A stretch of 64,000 bases of DNA. It comes from Thalassomonas sp. M1454. Its GTDB lineage: Bacteria; Pseudomonadota; Gammaproteobacteria; Enterobacterales; Alteromonadaceae. The translations under genes were made by a program, and so were the position numbers. The notes under the pieces are model-generated. The model did not search any database. It was not told the origin of the DNA and was given only the letters and a program-made list of their open reading frames with translations. Positions within the stretch are counted from its first letter, which is position 1; each line of letters starts with the position of its first letter. Shown here piece after piece: positions 35,207-46,395 of the stretch. The DNA lies in contig NZ_VKDD01000009.1 of NCBI RefSeq assembly GCF_007097525.1, positions 1-64,000 of the forward strand, read 5' to 3'.

Positions 35207-37888
35207 CTATGTTAGTTTACCGTGACATTGCTTGTATTTTTTACCTGAGCCACAAGGACAAGCCTCGTTACGGCCAACGCGTTTTACTTCATTTTCTTGT
35301 GTCGCTTGGCCACTAGATTCGTGAGTAAATTGCATTGGTGCTTCTTCCGTTTTACGGTTTTGCTCTTCTACTGCTTCAACGTCAGACTCTTGTTGAATAC
35401 GTACTTTAGATAGTACAGAAACAACATCGTATTTTAAGTTTTCAAGCATTTCAGAGAATAACTGGAAAGATTCTTTCTTATATTCTTGCTTAGGATTCTT
35501 TTGTGCATAGCCACGTAAGTGAATACCTTGACGTAAGTGATCCATTGCCGCTAAGTGTTCTTTCCAATGAGAGTCTAAGCTTTGCAACATAACCGCTTTC
35601 TCAAATTGACGTAACACGTCTGCGCCTACTTGCTCTTCTTTAGCACTATAAGCTGCTTCAACTTCAGCCATGATTTTTTCACGTAGTGATTCTTCATGTA
35701 ACTTACTGTCTTCTTCTAACCATTTAGCAACTGGCAGTTCAAGTGTTAACTCACCCTTAAGTTGCTCTTCAAGACCTGGTATATCCCACATCTCTTCTAA
35801 AGATTGTGGTGGAATATGAGAAGAGATGATACCTGAAATAACATCTTCACGAATTGCCGCTACTGTTTCACCAATATCGCCTTCGTCTAGTAATTCGTTA
35901 CGTTGTTCGTAAATTACTTTACGTTGATCGTTAGCAACATCATCGTACTCAAGTAATTGCTTACGCATGTCAAAGTTACGGCCTTCAACTTTACGCTGAG
36001 CATTTTCAATTGAACGTGTAACCCAAGGATGTTCGATAGCTTCGCCATGTTCCATACCAAGCTTGCGCATCATGCCTGAAATACGCTCTGATGCGAAAAT
36101 ACGCATTAGACCATCTTCCATAGAAAGGTAGAAACGAGTTGAACCCGGGTCACCTTGACGACCTGAACGTCCACGTAATTGGTTATCGATACGACGTGAT
36201 TCATGACGCTCTGTAGCGACAATATGTAAACCACCAGCTTCAAGAACCTTGTTATGCTCTTCTTGCCAAGCTGCCGTTGCTTTTGCAATGTTAGCTTCGC
36301 TTTGATCTTTTAACTTATCTATTTCAGCAGATAAGTTACCACCTAATACGATATCGGTACCACGACCGGCCATATTAGTTGCAATTGTTACTGCGCCAAT
36401 TTTACCGGCATTTGCTACAATTTCAGCTTCTTCAGCGTGGAATTTAGCATTTAGAACTTTATGCTTGATCTTAGCTTTACGTAAGATGTTAGATAAAAAC
36501 TCTGATGTTTCAATGCTGATAGTACCAACTAATACTGGCTGACCGCGCTCTACACAGTCTTTAATATCTTCAATAATTGCTTCAAATTTTTCTTCAGCAG
36601 TTAAGTAGATTAAATCCGCCATGTCTTTACGGATCATGTCACGGTTAGTTGGGATAATTACCGTTTCTAAACCATAAATATGGTTAAACTCGAACGCTTC
36701 AGTATCAGCAGTACCTGTCATACCTGAAAGCTTTTCGTATAAACGGAAAAAGTTTTGGAAAGTGATTGATGCTAATGTTTGGTTTTCGTTTTGAATATTA
36801 ACGTTTTCTTTAGCTTCAATGGCTTGGTGTAAACCTTCTGACCAACGACGACCTTCCATTGTACGACCAGTGTGTTCATCAACAATAACGATTTCACCAT
36901 CTTTAACAATGTAGTCGATATCTTTTTGGAAAAGCTTATGTGAGCGAAGGGCTGCCATTACATGGTGTAAAAGTGCAATGTTACTTGCTGCGTATAACGA
37001 GTCACCTTGTTGGATCATGCCACGTTCGGTTAAAATTTCTTCAACTCGTACTTGACCACGTTCAGTTAAGTAAACTTGCTTTGATTTTTCATCGATAGTG
37101 TAATCACCATCGCCTTCAATGCCCTCTTCATCTTCTTGTGCTTGTTGTTCAAGCATAGGTACTAATGAATCAACTAAGCGATAAAGTTCAGAGCTATCTT
37201 CAGCTTGACCAGAAATAACCAGTGGAGTACGAGCTTCATCGATCAGGATTGAATCGACTTCATCGATAATGGCAAAGTGCAATGGACGTTGTACGCGTTG
37301 CTCTGGAGAAAATGCCATGTTGTCACGTAAGTAATCGAAACCAAACTCATTGTTGGTACCGTAAGTAACATCTGCTTGATAAGCATCTTGTTTTTCTTGT
37401 TGTGAAATATTAGGAATATTACAACCAACAGTCATGCCTAAAAATTCAAATAAAGGACGGGCCCAATCAGCATCTCGTTTAGCTAAGTAATCGTTAACTG
37501 TGATTACATGCACACCTTTACCTGATAACGCATTTAAGTATGCAGCGACTGTTGCCGTTAAAGTCTTACCTTCACCGGTGCGCATTTCGGCGATTTTACC
37601 TTGATGTAAAACCATACCACCGATCATTTGCACATCGAAATGGCGCATACCAAATACACGAGAAGATGCTTCACGAACTACGGCAAATGCTTCTGGTAAA
37701 ATGCTTTCTATGCTTTCATCATTACTGATGCGCTCTTTGAACTCTGCAGTTTTAGCTTTTAACTCTTCGTCGTTATACGCCTGAACTGTTGGCTCTAACG
37801 CTTGGATTTTCTTTACTTCTTTGTTCATTACCTTTAGTAGACGATCATTACGGCTACCAAACAGCTTCGTTATCATTTTTACAAACAT
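35207..37888 (-). CDS. secA: preprotein translocase motor ATPase SecA
   Basis: SecA drives preproteins through SecYEG. The 893-residue protein has the Walker A motif MRTGEGKT near residue 105, a DEVD Walker B ([14 protein letters not shown]), the DEAD-motor second half with GRGTDI and [13 protein letters not shown], and the zinc-binding SecB/ribosome tail [16 protein letters not shown] at the very end. The start [16 protein letters not shown] aligns with E. coli SecA. In E. coli the upstream gene secM regulates it; here the upstream genes are M23 peptidase and DUF721, and no SecM arrest sequence is seen. Confidence 0.98.
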   Translation of the reverse strand: MFVKMITKLFGSRNDRLLKVMNKEVKKIQALEPTVQAYNDEELKAKTAEFKERISNDESIESILPEAFAVVREASSRVFGMRHFDVQMIGGMVLHQGKIAEMRTGEGKTLTATVAAYLNALSGKGVHVITVNDYLAKRDADWARPLFEFLGMTVGCNIPNISQQEKQDAYQADVTYGTNNEFGFDYLRDNMAFSPEQRVQRPLHFAIIDEVDSILIDEARTPLVISGQAEDSSELYRLVDSLVPMLEQQAQEDEEGIEGDGDYTIDEKSKQVYLTERGQVRVEEILTERGMIQQGDSLYAASNIALLHHVMAALRSHKLFQKDIDYIVKDGEIVIVDEHTGRTMEGRRWSEGLHQAIEAKENVNIQNENQTLASITFQNFFRLYEKLSGMTGTADTEAFEFNHIYGLETVIIPTNRDMIRKDMADLIYLTAEEKFEAIIEDIKDCVERGQPVLVGTISIETSEFLSNILRKAKIKHKVLNAKFHAEEAEIVANAGKIGAVTIATNMAGRGTDIVLGGNLSAEIDKLKDQSEANIAKATAAWQEEHNKVLEAGGLHIVATERHESRRIDNQLRGRSGRQGDPGSTRFYLSMEDGLMRIFASERISGMMRKLGMEHGEAIEHPWVTRSIENAQRKVEGRNFDMRKQLLEYDDVANDQRKVIYEQRNELLDEGDIGETVAAIREDVISGIISSHIPPQSLEEMWDIPGLEEQLKGELTLELPVAKWLEEDSKLHEESLREKIMAEVEAAYSAKEEQVGADVLRQFEKAVMLQSLDSHWKEHLAAMDHLRQGIHLRGYAQKNPKQEYKKESFQLFSEMLENLKYDVVSVLSKVRIQQESDVEAVEEQNRKTEEAPMQFTHESSGQATQENEVKRVGRNEACPCGSGKKYKQCHGKLT

Positions 37889-38004
37889 TTTATTTAAACC
37901 ATTTCCCTGAAATACATTTCAGCTAAAAAAACATCAACCAGAAGCTGATAAATTACATTGCGGGATATTATACCCATTCCACAGATTTAGTGGAGTTGAT
38001 ATTA

Positions 38005-38907
38005 CTATTTCTTAGACTTGCGATAAACGTATTTTATTGGATTTATCTGTTTATCATCTTTTAGAATTTCGTAATGTACATGTGGACCAGTTGAGCGACC
38101 GGTACTACCCATTAGAGCAATAACCTGCCCTTTACTAACCACATCACCCACTTTTACTAACAAGGCCTTATTATGCCCATATCTGGTTTTGTAACCAGTG
38201 CCATGATCAATTTCAATTAAATTTCCATATCCATAGCGTTCATCAGACCACGTTACCACTCCTGAACCAGTAGCAATAACATCTGCATCTTCTTTACCAG
38301 CAAAGTCTACACCTTTGTGCATCGCTGGCTTACCATTAAACGGGTCTTTACGTACACCATAGTATGATGACAACCAACCTTTACCAATTGGACGACCAGA
38401 TAAATAGCTATTGTTTTGTATATGGTGACCAAGAGCAACAGATTCAAGCATTTTTAATTGTTTTTCTTTGTGCTCTATCAAACTTTCTACATTAAGTATT
38501 TGTTTTGATAATTGCGCAGCATTAAATTCACTAACAATAGCTGCTGACTGCATTGGACCACCAGAAGATGGCTCTTCTGCCATATTAAATTCTTCTTTTG
38601 GAATATCAGCTTCTTCAGCTAAACGTTCACCTAGTGCATTTAATCGTAAAATATTACTTTGTAAATCGGCTAACTTCATCGTTAGCGCATTAATTTGCTC
38701 TGCGGTTAATTCATCTGCCGCTATAGATTTTTGTTGTACAGGCATTGAAGCTTGCAGATGCTCAGGCATAGGATCGGTTTTAAGGGTAAGGTGAATGATG
38801 AGTCCTGAAAGCACAGCAAAACTAACAACAATGGTTAACCATCGTGGTTTACTGAGTTTTAATGAAAAGCGAACATTTTGTCCGCGGTATAAAAGTGTTA
38901 GACTCAT
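38005..38907 (-). CDS. M23 family metallopeptidase (murein endopeptidase-like)
   Basis: The 300-residue protein has an N-terminal membrane anchor (about residues 24-44) and a coiled-coil-like region (70-170, many Leu and Glu). Its C-terminal LytM/M23 domain has zinc ligands in HKGVDFAGKEDAD and HVHYEI. It is periplasmic and probably cleaves peptidoglycan cross-links or activates amidases. Its place between lpxC/DUF721 and secA is conserved in Alteromonadales. Catalytic residues look intact, so it may be active. The exact paralogue (MepM-like or EnvC-like) cannot be fixed. Confidence 0.88.
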   Translation of the reverse strand: MSLTLLYRGQNVRFSLKLSKPRWLTIVVSFAVLSGLIIHLTLKTDPMPEHLQASMPVQQKSIAADELTAEQINALTMKLADLQSNILRLNALGERLAEEADIPKEEFNMAEEPSSGGPMQSAAIVSEFNAAQLSKQILNVESLIEHKEKQLKMLESVALGHHIQNNSYLSGRPIGKGWLSSYYGVRKDPFNGKPAMHKGVDFAGKEDADVIATGSGVVTWSDERYGYGNLIEIDHGTGYKTRYGHNKALLVKVGDVVSKGQVIALMGSTGRSTGPHVHYEILKDDKQINPIKYVYRKSKK

Positions 38908-38958
38908 ATATACTTTATTGTAATTAGCAGTTTTAACTTAAGGGTTAAATACATTCAC

Positions 38959-39426
38959 ATGAAACGCATAGTCAAAGACCCTGAAGACCTTAACGATCTA
39001 CTCAAAAAAGCGAGTGGTAATATCGCTGACTTCTCTACTAAAGCAAAATCCTTAAAAATATTGACCGACATTGTACGACAAACTTGTCCTGATTTACCAG
39101 AAAATGCGTGGCAAATAGCTAATTGTAGGCAAGATTTAGTCATAATTGAAGCTAAATCACCGGTTTGGGGACAACGATTGCAATTTGAGCGTAACAATAT
39201 AGCACAACAATTAGCAATTCAAACCCAAGGGATTTTTAATAAGATTGAAATTAAGGTTAACCCTTACGGTAACAGGCGAGAAGTAGTAAAACCTGTTGAG
39301 AAACCAAAAAAGTTTATGTCTGAATCAACTGCAGAGCATTTAGTCGATGTCGCTAAGGATGCACCAGCAGGGTTAAAAGAGGTTTTACTGCGTTTGGCAA
39401 AACATGCTGATAGAGGAAAGAGCTAA
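38959..39426 (+). CDS. DUF721 domain protein
   Basis: The 155-residue cytosolic protein has a DUF721 (DciA-like) domain at about 15-105 (LLKKASGNIADFSTKAKSLKILTDIVRQTCPD; WQIANCRQDLVIIEAKSPVWGQRLQFERNNI). DUF721 includes DciA, the replicative helicase loader in bacteria lacking DnaC. As many gammaproteobacteria have this gene beside lpxC or secA, DciA function is plausible but not shown. A helical C-terminal tail (SESTAEHLVDVAKDA) follows. It is divergent from the M23 gene and convergent with lpxC. Confidence 0.78.
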   Translation: MKRIVKDPEDLNDLLKKASGNIADFSTKAKSLKILTDIVRQTCPDLPENAWQIANCRQDLVIIEAKSPVWGQRLQFERNNIAQQLAIQTQGIFNKIEIKVNPYGNRREVVKPVEKPKKFMSESTAEHLVDVAKDAPAGLKEVLLRLAKHADRGKS

Positions 39427-39457
39427 GCAGATCTTAGTAATCCTAATTTTTAAGCAT

Positions 39458-39485
39458 TAAAAAAGGAGCATAAGCTCCTTTTTTG
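39458..39485. terminator. bidirectional intrinsic terminator
   Basis: AAAAAAGGAGC, ATAA loop and GCTCCTTTTTT lie between the convergent DUF721 and lpxC genes. Both directions have T tracts. Confidence 0.92.
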
Positions 39486-39513
39486 AATCTATTTTTTGTA
39501 TATATATTGTGCG

Positions 39514-40425
39514 TTACGCTAAAGATGCTTCTTGGTAAGCAATTGGTGATGGACGTTCATCTTCGTACGTTACCCATTCCCAACTTTCAACTTGCTTAAA
39601 TACTTCACGTAAAAGCACGTTATTTAAGCCATGGCCAGATTTAAACGCATTTAACTCACCTAAAATGCTCACGCCGCCCATGTATAAATCACCAATAGCA
39701 TCTAAAATTTTATGCTTAACGAACTCATCATCGTAACGAAGTTCATCGTTATTTAGCATTTTAAATTCATCAAGTACGATAGCGTTTTCTAAGCTGCCAC
39801 CTAATGCTAGGTTATGTGAGCGTAAGAATTCGATATCTTTCATAAAACCAAAAGTACGTGCTCGACTGATTTCTTTAATAAATGAACCAGTTGAAAAATC
39901 GATACTCATTGCTTGGCTTGTATTAGCAATTACCGGGTGGTCAAATTCAATAGCTAAATTAACTTTAAAACCTTCATGAGGTTTAAACTCGGCCCATTTA
40001 TCACCTTCTTCAACGCGAATAGTTTTAGTGATGCGAATGAATTTTTTCGCCGCATTAACTTCTTCAACGCCTACTGATTGTAATAAATAAACGAAAGGCA
40101 ATGCACTGCCGTCCATAATTGGGATTTCTGGCGAGTCAACTTCAACAACTAAGTTGTCAATACCAAGACCCGCAACAGCGGCAAGTAAATGTTCAACGGT
40201 GGAAATTTGAACACCTTGTTCGTTAACCAAACAAGTACACAGCGTAGTTTCACCAACAGCTTCAGGCGTCGCCTGAATATCAACAACTGGCTCTAGGTCA
40301 ACACGGCGGAAAACTATACCCGTGTTTGCAGGTGCAGGACGGAGAGTGATCTGTACCTTTTCACCTTTATGTAAACCAACACCTGTTGCAGAAATGCTTT
40401 GTTTGATCGTACGTTGTTTAATCAT
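39514..40425 (-). CDS. lpxC: UDP-3-O-acyl-N-acetylglucosamine deacetylase
   Basis: LpxC performs the committed zinc-dependent step of lipid A synthesis. I chose the ATG at 40425 ([21 protein letters not shown], 303 residues), since its promoter overlaps the longer open frame. His79 in STVEHLLAA and the [11 protein letters not shown] motif supply the zinc ligands, and the Leu-Gly rich core LDEFKMLN is present. It is the last gene of the dcw region, 328 bp downstream of ftsZ, and has its own promoter. Confidence 0.97.
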   Translation of the reverse strand: MIKQRTIKQSISATGVGLHKGEKVQITLRPAPANTGIVFRRVDLEPVVDIQATPEAVGETTLCTCLVNEQGVQISTVEHLLAAVAGLGIDNLVVEVDSPEIPIMDGSALPFVYLLQSVGVEEVNAAKKFIRITKTIRVEEGDKWAEFKPHEGFKVNLAIEFDHPVIANTSQAMSIDFSTGSFIKEISRARTFGFMKDIEFLRSHNLALGGSLENAIVLDEFKMLNNDELRYDDEFVKHKILDAIGDLYMGGVSILGELNAFKSGHGLNNVLLREVFKQVESWEWVTYEDERPSPIAYQEASLA

Positions 40426-40753
40426 AATTCGCCTTAAAAAACCTTTCGTCTTACCTAACCACTTTTGCAAATTGGCAAAAATGGATGCGTAATATAGCAA
40501 AATAACCTTTTAGAGTCAAAAACTAAGCTTTATGGCTCAATTTTTGCTTTCTCTACCCAGACTCAATAAAAGTCAGTAAATCTCTGACGCTTCATCCGAT
40601 GAAACGCTATTTCAGATTCAATCAACTAAACTGACTTAGTATTCATTATAGTTAATAATGTTTAAGTACAAAAATTCTACCTAAACTGTTTCTAGCGATT
40701 AATTCACTAGCAACAGAAGTTAACTATTTATCTATACAAAAGCAGACCGGTAA
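40426..40753 (-). other. ftsZ-lpxC intergenic region
   Basis: The left part holds the lpxC promoter. The rest (about 40525-40753) has no ORF and no strong hairpin for ftsZ termination; CTGAC repeats at 40570-40650 are scattered. ftsZ transcripts may therefore read into lpxC. Confidence 0.5.
40491..40519 (-). promoter_or_regulatory. sigma-70 promoter of lpxC
   Basis: On the minus strand TTGACT (40514-40519) is followed by a 17-bp spacer and TATATT (40491-40496). This is close to consensus and lies 66 bp upstream of the lpxC start. Confidence 0.75.
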
Positions 40754-41899
40754 TTAGTCAGCTTGCTTTCGTAAAAATGCTGGAATATCTAAGTAATCAG
40801 TTTCAGTAGCAACACTTGCTTGTGGCTTATCTTCAACATAAGTACTGCTGGTAACTTCTGGCTCAGGTGCTGGTGCATAAGATGCATTCACAACCATAGG
40901 CTCAGGCTTATACATTGGCGGTACAATTGAAATTTCTGGTTTTTGTTGACCAATACCAGTAGCAACTACAGTTACACGAAGTTCATCAGTCATTTCAGGG
41001 TCGATAACCGCACCAACAACAACAGTAGCATTTTCAGAAGCAAATGCTTTAACTGCGTTACCTACAGTTTCAAATTCATCGATTGAAATATCCATGCCAG
41101 CAGTAATGTTAACTAAGATACCGCGTGCACCTGCTAAATCAACATCTTCAAGTAAAGGACTTGAGATTGCAGCTTCAGCAGCTTCTTCAGCACGATCTTC
41201 GCCAGATGCTTGACCTGAGCCCATCATAGCTGTGCCCATTTCAGACATGACTGTACGTACATCGGCGAAATCGACGTTGATTAAACCTGGACGAGTAATT
41301 AATTCAGCTATACCTTGAACCGCACCAAGTAAAACATTATTTGCAGCTTTAAACGCATCTAATAAACTCGTACCAGGACCTAATACTTTAAGTAATTTTT
41401 CATTAGGAATAGTGATTAATGAATCAACACTTTTCGCCAAAAATTCAATACCTTGGTCTGCATAGTTCATGCGTTTTTTGCCTTCAAATGGGAATGGCTT
41501 AGTTACCACAGCAACCGTAAGAATGCCCATTTCTTTAGCAATTTCAGCAACAACAGGTGCAGCACCAGTACCTGTACCACCACCCATACCGGCAGCGATA
41601 AAGATCATGTCTGAACCTTGTAGAGTTTGACGAATCGTCTCTCTATCTTCTTCAGCACTTTTACGACCGATTTCTGGGTTAGCGCCAGCACCAAGACCTT
41701 TAGTAACATCCGCACCCATTTGCAACGTTACCGTTGCTGATGAATTACGTAATGCCTGTGAGTCAGTATTAGCAGTAATAAATTCCACGCCCTCAATCGT
41801 TTGCGAAACCATGTGTTCGACAGCGTTACCGCCACCTCCACCAACACCAATAACTTTGATGACCGCTTCTTCGTTGTGGTCTTCCATTAATTCAAACAT
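40754..41899 (-). CDS. ftsZ: cell division GTPase FtsZ
   Basis: FtsZ is the tubulin-like Z-ring protein. I chose the ATG at 41899 because [18 protein letters not shown] aligns with E. coli MFEPMEL and GGAGA precedes it; the frame is open 66 bases further. The 381-residue protein has the GTP signature [10 protein letters not shown] near residue 103 and the T7 loop [14 protein letters not shown] variable acidic linker ends in the conserved tail [14 protein letters not shown], which binds FtsA, ZipA and ZapD (encoded at 28178). Co-transcribed with ftsA 85 bp upstream, with its own ribosome site. Confidence 0.98.
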   Translation of the reverse strand: MFELMEDHNEEAVIKVIGVGGGGGNAVEHMVSQTIEGVEFITANTDSQALRNSSATVTLQMGADVTKGLGAGANPEIGRKSAEEDRETIRQTLQGSDMIFIAAGMGGGTGTGAAPVVAEIAKEMGILTVAVVTKPFPFEGKKRMNYADQGIEFLAKSVDSLITIPNEKLLKVLGPGTSLLDAFKAANNVLLGAVQGIAELITRPGLINVDFADVRTVMSEMGTAMMGSGQASGEDRAEEAAEAAISSPLLEDVDLAGARGILVNITAGMDISIDEFETVGNAVKAFASENATVVVGAVIDPEMTDELRVTVVATGIGQQKPEISIVPPMYKPEPMVVNASYAPAPEPEVTSSTYVEDKPQASVATETDYLDIPAFLRKQAD

Positions 41900-41984
41900 A
41901 ATTTTACTCTCCGTTTTATTTTTTGTTCCACCAAAAAAAATTTTAAATATTATTTTTATCGCCAATAAGTAATCTACTTACTGG

Positions 41985-43220
41985 TTAAAATTCACCTTTA
42001 AACCAGTTTTTTAAACGAGTAAGCATGCTTACTACGCTTTCACCTGAGTTTGAATCTGTTGCACCTTGGCTACTTGCTTGTGTACCGTAATGTAGTAATC
42101 CAATTACCGTGCTGTAGCTTGGGTCATTAACATAGTCAGTTAAGCCTTTAATGTTTAACGGGCTACTTACTCGAACAGGCATTTGGAATACTTCTTCAGC
42201 AAACTCGGTAACACCTTCCATTTTTGCCGTTCCGCCTGTTAACACAATACCAGCCGCTATCTGGTCTTCTAAACCACTTTCTTTAATTTCTTCTTGAATC
42301 AATTCAAATAATTCGTGATAACGTGGCTCAACCACTTCAGCCAATGTATGACGAGACATACTTCTTGCCGGACGACCACCAACACTTGGTACTTCAATAT
42401 TTTCTTCCATACTCACCATTTGACGAAGCGCACAAGCATATTGCACCTTAATATCTTCGGCATGGCTCAGCGGCGTGCGGAATATTTTAGCGATATCACT
42501 AGTTACCTGATTACCACCAACAGGGATAACAGAACTATGACGCAATGCACCACCAGTGAAAATTGATATATCCATAGTACCGGCGCCCATATCAACGACA
42601 CACACACCTAATTCTTTTTCATCATCAGTTAATACTGCGTAACTAGAAGCTAATGCTGAGAAAATTAACTGATCGGCATTAAGCTCACAACGCTCAACAC
42701 ACTTAACAATATTTTTTGCCATATCGTTAGCACAAGTAACGATATGAACTTTTGCTTCTAAACGCACACCAGACATACCAATAGGGCTTTTGATACCGTC
42801 TTGCACATCAACGCTGTATTCTTGCGGCAGAACATGCAGCATACGACGCTCTGCTGACATAGGTACTGAACGTGCTGTATGTATTACATTTTCAACATCT
42901 TCTTGGATTACTTCATTGTCATTAATTGGCACCATGCCATTTTCATTTTGGCAACTAATGTGCTTACCTGAAATGCCCAAGTAAACTGAGCCAATTTGAC
43001 AGTCAGCCATTAATTCAGCTTCGTTAACAGCTCGTTGAATTGACTGAATCACTAAGTTGAGATCATTAACCCCACCTTTATCCATACCACGAGCAGCATG
43101 ATGGCCAACACCAATAACACTTAATTCACTATCTGGTGTTATTTCTCCAACAACGGCAACAATTTTAGATGTACCGATATCTAAGCCAACAACTAAATTT
43201 CTTTCTGCTACTTTAGGCAT
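41985..43220 (-). CDS. ftsA: cell division protein FtsA
   Basis: FtsA is an actin-like ATPase that tethers FtsZ to the membrane. The 411-residue protein has the actin phosphate motifs (VGLDIGTSKIVAVVGE; CVVDMGAGTMDISIFTGG), the 1C domain, and a C-terminal amphipathic helix (SVVSMLTRLKNWFKGEF) for membrane binding. Its first codons overlap the end of ftsQ by 8 bp, so translation is coupled. Confidence 0.97.
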   Translation of the reverse strand: MPKVAERNLVVGLDIGTSKIVAVVGEITPDSELSVIGVGHHAARGMDKGGVNDLNLVIQSIQRAVNEAELMADCQIGSVYLGISGKHISCQNENGMVPINDNEVIQEDVENVIHTARSVPMSAERRMLHVLPQEYSVDVQDGIKSPIGMSGVRLEAKVHIVTCANDMAKNIVKCVERCELNADQLIFSALASSYAVLTDDEKELGVCVVDMGAGTMDISIFTGGALRHSSVIPVGGNQVTSDIAKIFRTPLSHAEDIKVQYACALRQMVSMEENIEVPSVGGRPARSMSRHTLAEVVEPRYHELFELIQEEIKESGLEDQIAAGIVLTGGTAKMEGVTEFAEEVFQMPVRVSSPLNIKGLTDYVNDPSYSTVIGLLHYGTQASSQGATDSNSGESVVSMLTRLKNWFKGEF

Positions 43221-44001
43221 TTGTTTTTTGCTCTTTTTGACTATCTAATTCATTTATCACTGGTTTCCAACCTACGGCCATTCCAGTGTCATAACGTAGA
43301 TCGATGTAATCTACTTGCATATCATCTTGCGCAAACGCTTTTATTTGACGATATGCATCCATAAAGCGCTGAACTCGTTGTATTCTATCTTCTCTGCCTA
43401 AGTTAAGCGAGACTCCATCAGCTAAAATTAGCTGCCAAGAATAACGTTCAGTCAATACTAATTCGCTTACCCCTACATCGACATATGTCAATAAGTTGGT
43501 AAAATTGCGATAATTTTCAAGAGCAACCACTTCACTACCTTCAGGACCAAATAATTTAGGTAATGTATTGGTTACTCGCGTTTTATCCGCCTGAAAAATA
43601 ACGCCATGCTCATTAATAAAAAAATCGTCATTCCACTGGGCTACAGGCTTTTGATCCATAACGTAAACACTCACCTCATTTGGCCACTGTTTGCGCACAG
43701 ATGCTGCATAAACCCAAGGTAATGCTTCTAAATTTTGTTGTACCTGATTCACATCTAATTTAAAAAAGTTATTTAACTGGCTTTGTTTTAAAGCCGCTAC
43801 AATCTCACTTTTCGATGTGTACGGAGTATTACCATTAATCACCAAAGATGAAACAGGTACCGACTCGCCCTTGGTCATCGAAAAATAAATTTCACTAGCA
43901 ACGACCATAAACAACACACAAACAACAACGAAAAATGCCAGGCCAGACCAAAAGCTTACTGGTGCATTTTTTAATTCGTCTTTTGTTGGTGTCGTTAACA
44001 A
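43213..44001 (-). CDS. ftsQ: cell division protein FtsQ
   Basis: FtsQ is the bitopic hub of the FtsQBL complex. The 262-residue sequence has a single N-terminal helix at about 17-40, a POTRA domain (SSLVINGNTPYTSKSEIVAALKQS), and the beta domain (NEVSVYVMDQKPVAQWND; DYIDLRYDTGMAVGWKP). It lies between ddl, 5 bp upstream, and ftsA, which it overlaps. Confidence 0.95.
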   Translation of the reverse strand: MLTTPTKDELKNAPVSFWSGLAFFVVVCVLFMVVASEIYFSMTKGESVPVSSLVINGNTPYTSKSEIVAALKQSQLNNFFKLDVNQVQQNLEALPWVYAASVRKQWPNEVSVYVMDQKPVAQWNDDFFINEHGVIFQADKTRVTNTLPKLFGPEGSEVVALENYRNFTNLLTYVDVGVSELVLTERYSWQLILADGVSLNLGREDRIQRVQRFMDAYRQIKAFAQDDMQVDYIDLRYDTGMAVGWKPVINELDSQKEQKTNA

Positions 44002-44006
44002 ATCAA

Positions 44007-44960
44007 TTAACCTTCTTCAATTAAGCTAAGCTGTATAATACGCTCAACCAAGTTTTCAAAACTATAACCAGCTACTTTCGCAGCTTTTGGTACAAGTGAT
44101 GTTTCAGTCATACCAGGTACTGTATTAACTTCTAATAAATTAAAATTGCCATCTGCATCCTGCATAAGATCAACACGTCCCCAACCTTGAGCACCAGTCG
44201 CTTGAAACGCACGCAATGCTAATGCTTTTAATTCGGCTCTGCGATCATCGTCAAGGAAACATGGACAATGATAAATTGTACTGTTTGATTGATACTTAGC
44301 TTGGTAATCGTAAAACTCATGTGGTGTTTCCATTTGAATCGGTGGTAATACTTCATCACCTAACACCGCCACAGTAAACTCTTTACCACTTAACCAAGCT
44401 TCAACTAAAATTTGTTTATCAAAAGCAAAGGCATTTTTCAGTGCCGTATCAAGCTCGGCAACGTTAGTCGCAATCGCCATACCGATACTTGAGCCTTCCT
44501 TTGCTGGCTTAACCATTACTTTGTTACCAAGTTTGGCTAACACATTTACCGAGGTTTGCTGGTCGAAATCCTCTGGCGTTACCACACAAAAATCTGCCGT
44601 TGGTAAATCCATAGCTTTAAATATTTGCTTACTACGTACTTTATCCATAGATAAAGCCGAGCCTAAAACACCTGAGCCCGTATATGGCACATTTAAGTAT
44701 TCTAGTGCGCCTTGAATACAGCCATCTTCACCACCTCGGCCATGTAGAGCAATAAATACTCTATCAATACCTTGCTGGGTAAGCTCTGCTAAGTTAAAAC
44801 CTTTAGTATCTATACCTGTAACGTTATAACCCGCTTTAATTAAGCCGTTGGTTATCGCTGCACCAGACTTTAACGACACTTCACGTTCAGCGCTGTCGCC
44901 GCCAAATAATACGGCTATTTTTTGTTGTTTAAGCTGTTCAGTACTTAACTGTTTAGCCAT
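44007..44960 (-). CDS. ddl: D-alanine--D-alanine ligase
   Basis: Ddl makes D-Ala-D-Ala for the peptidoglycan pentapeptide. I chose the ATG at 44960 because GGAGG lies five bases upstream; a start 21 bases earlier is less favoured. The 317-residue ATP-grasp protein has [20 protein letters not shown], the ATP loop [12 protein letters not shown] and the metal motif [11 protein letters not shown]. It corresponds to DdlB of the dcw cluster. Its start overlaps the end of murC by 8 bp. Confidence 0.96.
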   Translation of the reverse strand: MAKQLSTEQLKQQKIAVLFGGDSAEREVSLKSGAAITNGLIKAGYNVTGIDTKGFNLAELTQQGIDRVFIALHGRGGEDGCIQGALEYLNVPYTGSGVLGSALSMDKVRSKQIFKAMDLPTADFCVVTPEDFDQQTSVNVLAKLGNKVMVKPAKEGSSIGMAIATNVAELDTALKNAFAFDKQILVEAWLSGKEFTVAVLGDEVLPPIQMETPHEFYDYQAKYQSNSTIYHCPCFLDDDRRAELKALALRAFQATGAQGWGRVDLMQDADGNFNLLEVNTVPGMTETSLVPKAAKVAGYSFENLVERIIQLSLIEEG

Positions 44961-46395
44961 TAGTACCTCCACCTTTAACATTAAGAATTTTTGATGCGAC
45001 TAATTCACGTGCAATAGCACCGACACTACCAGCGCCTTGAGTAATTAACATATCGCCATCAGTTAATACTGACGATAAAATTTCTGGCAATTGTTCAGGA
45101 GCACTAACATAAATAGGCTCCACACCACCACGTAAACGTAAACTGCGTGCTAATGATTTTGAATCAGCATTGGCTATTGGCTCTTCGCCTGCAGGATAAA
45201 CATCTAATAAAATTAATACATCAACGTCACTTAATACTTCCACGAAGTCTTCATATAAATCGCGAGTACGAGAATATCGGTGTGGTTGGAAAACCATGGC
45301 TAAACGACGCCCTGGCCAACCATTACGCATTGCTTTTATCGTTGCTGCAACTTCACTTGGGTGATGACCATAGTCATCAATTACCGTCATTTCACCTTGC
45401 GCTGTTTGGATATTCGCTAAGTGTTCAAAGCGACGACCAATACCTTCAAATTTACCTAATGCAGAAACGATAGCTGCATCATCTACGCCTTCATCACTTG
45501 CTACTGCAATTGCCGCTAATGCATTAAGTACATTGTGCTGACCTGGTAAATTTAAAGAAATTTGTAATTCTGGTTTATCGGCGCGAATAACGGTAAATGA
45601 GCTAATGCCTGCTTTTTGCTCATAGTTAATCGCTCGAATATCAGCGTCTGAGCTAAAACCGTAAGTAGTTACTTGGCGACCAATACGTGGCAATAGTTCA
45701 CGCACAACAACATTATCAAGGCACATAACCGCTAAACCATAAAATGGTAGGTTATGGAGGAATTCAATATAGGTGTCTTTCATTTTTTCAAAATCACCGT
45801 CATATGTTTCCATATGATCTGGGGCAATATTAGTTACAACCGACACCATAGGTTGTAAATGCAAGAATGACGCATCACTTTCGTCTGCTTCTGCTACTAA
45901 ATAACGGCTTTTACCTAAACGTGCATTTGTCCCTGCACTATTTAATAAGCCACCAATAACAAACGTAGGGTCAAGTTGACCTTCAGCCATAATACTGGCG
46001 ATTAAACTGGTTGTAGTGGTTTTACCATGCGTACCTGCAATAGCAATGCCGTGGCGAAAACGCATTAGCTCAGCTAACATTTCTGCTCGGCGTACCACTG
46101 GTATACGTAACCCCTGTGCAGCTACTAGCTCTACATTTGCTTTATCAATTGCAGTTGAAACTACGATTACACTAGCACCTTCAACATTACTCGCATTATG
46201 ACCGATAGTAATGTTTGCGCCTAATTGAGTTAATCGGTTTACTACCGGATTAACACTTATATCAGAGCCGGTAACTTGATAGCCTTCGTTAAGTAGTACT
46301 TCGGCAATGCCGCCCATTCCAGCACCACCAATACCAACAAAATGAATTACTTTTACGCGACGCATTTCAGGTATTTTCATATTAGATTCATTCAT
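44953..46395 (-). CDS. murC: UDP-N-acetylmuramate--L-alanine ligase
   Basis: MurC adds L-Ala to UDP-MurNAc in the cytosol. The 480-residue protein has the start motif [18 protein letters not shown], the P-loop GTHGKTTT and the substrate motif DDYGHHPSE. Its start touches the end of murG by one base, so the genes are translationally coupled. Confidence 0.97.
   Translation of the reverse strand: MNESNMKIPEMRRVKVIHFVGIGGAGMGGIAEVLLNEGYQVTGSDISVNPVVNRLTQLGANITIGHNASNVEGASVIVVSTAIDKANVELVAAQGLRIPVVRRAEMLAELMRFRHGIAIAGTHGKTTTTSLIASIMAEGQLDPTFVIGGLLNSAGTNARLGKSRYLVAEADESDASFLHLQPMVSVVTNIAPDHMETYDGDFEKMKDTYIEFLHNLPFYGLAVMCLDNVVVRELLPRIGRQVTTYGFSSDADIRAINYEQKAGISSFTVIRADKPELQISLNLPGQHNVLNALAAIAVASDEGVDDAAIVSALGKFEGIGRRFEHLANIQTAQGEMTVIDDYGHHPSEVAATIKAMRNGWPGRRLAMVFQPHRYSRTRDLYEDFVEVLSDVDVLILLDVYPAGEEPIANADSKSLARSLRLRGGVEPIYVSAPEQLPEILSSVLTDGDMLITQGAGSVGAIARELVASKILNVKGGGTNG

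Noticed and set aside
38908-38958. SecM-like arrest peptide upstream of secA
   Set aside because: The genes upstream of secA are M23 peptidase and DUF721, and no secretion monitor ORF or arrest motif is seen.
40426-40500. 25-residue N-terminal extension of LpxC
   Set aside because: The -10 element of the lpxC promoter lies inside it, and family members start at MIKQRT.
41900-41965. 22-residue N-terminal extension of FtsZ
   Set aside because: The ATG at 41899 aligns with other FtsZ proteins and has GGAGA upstream, while the extension is Lys/Phe-rich translated leader.
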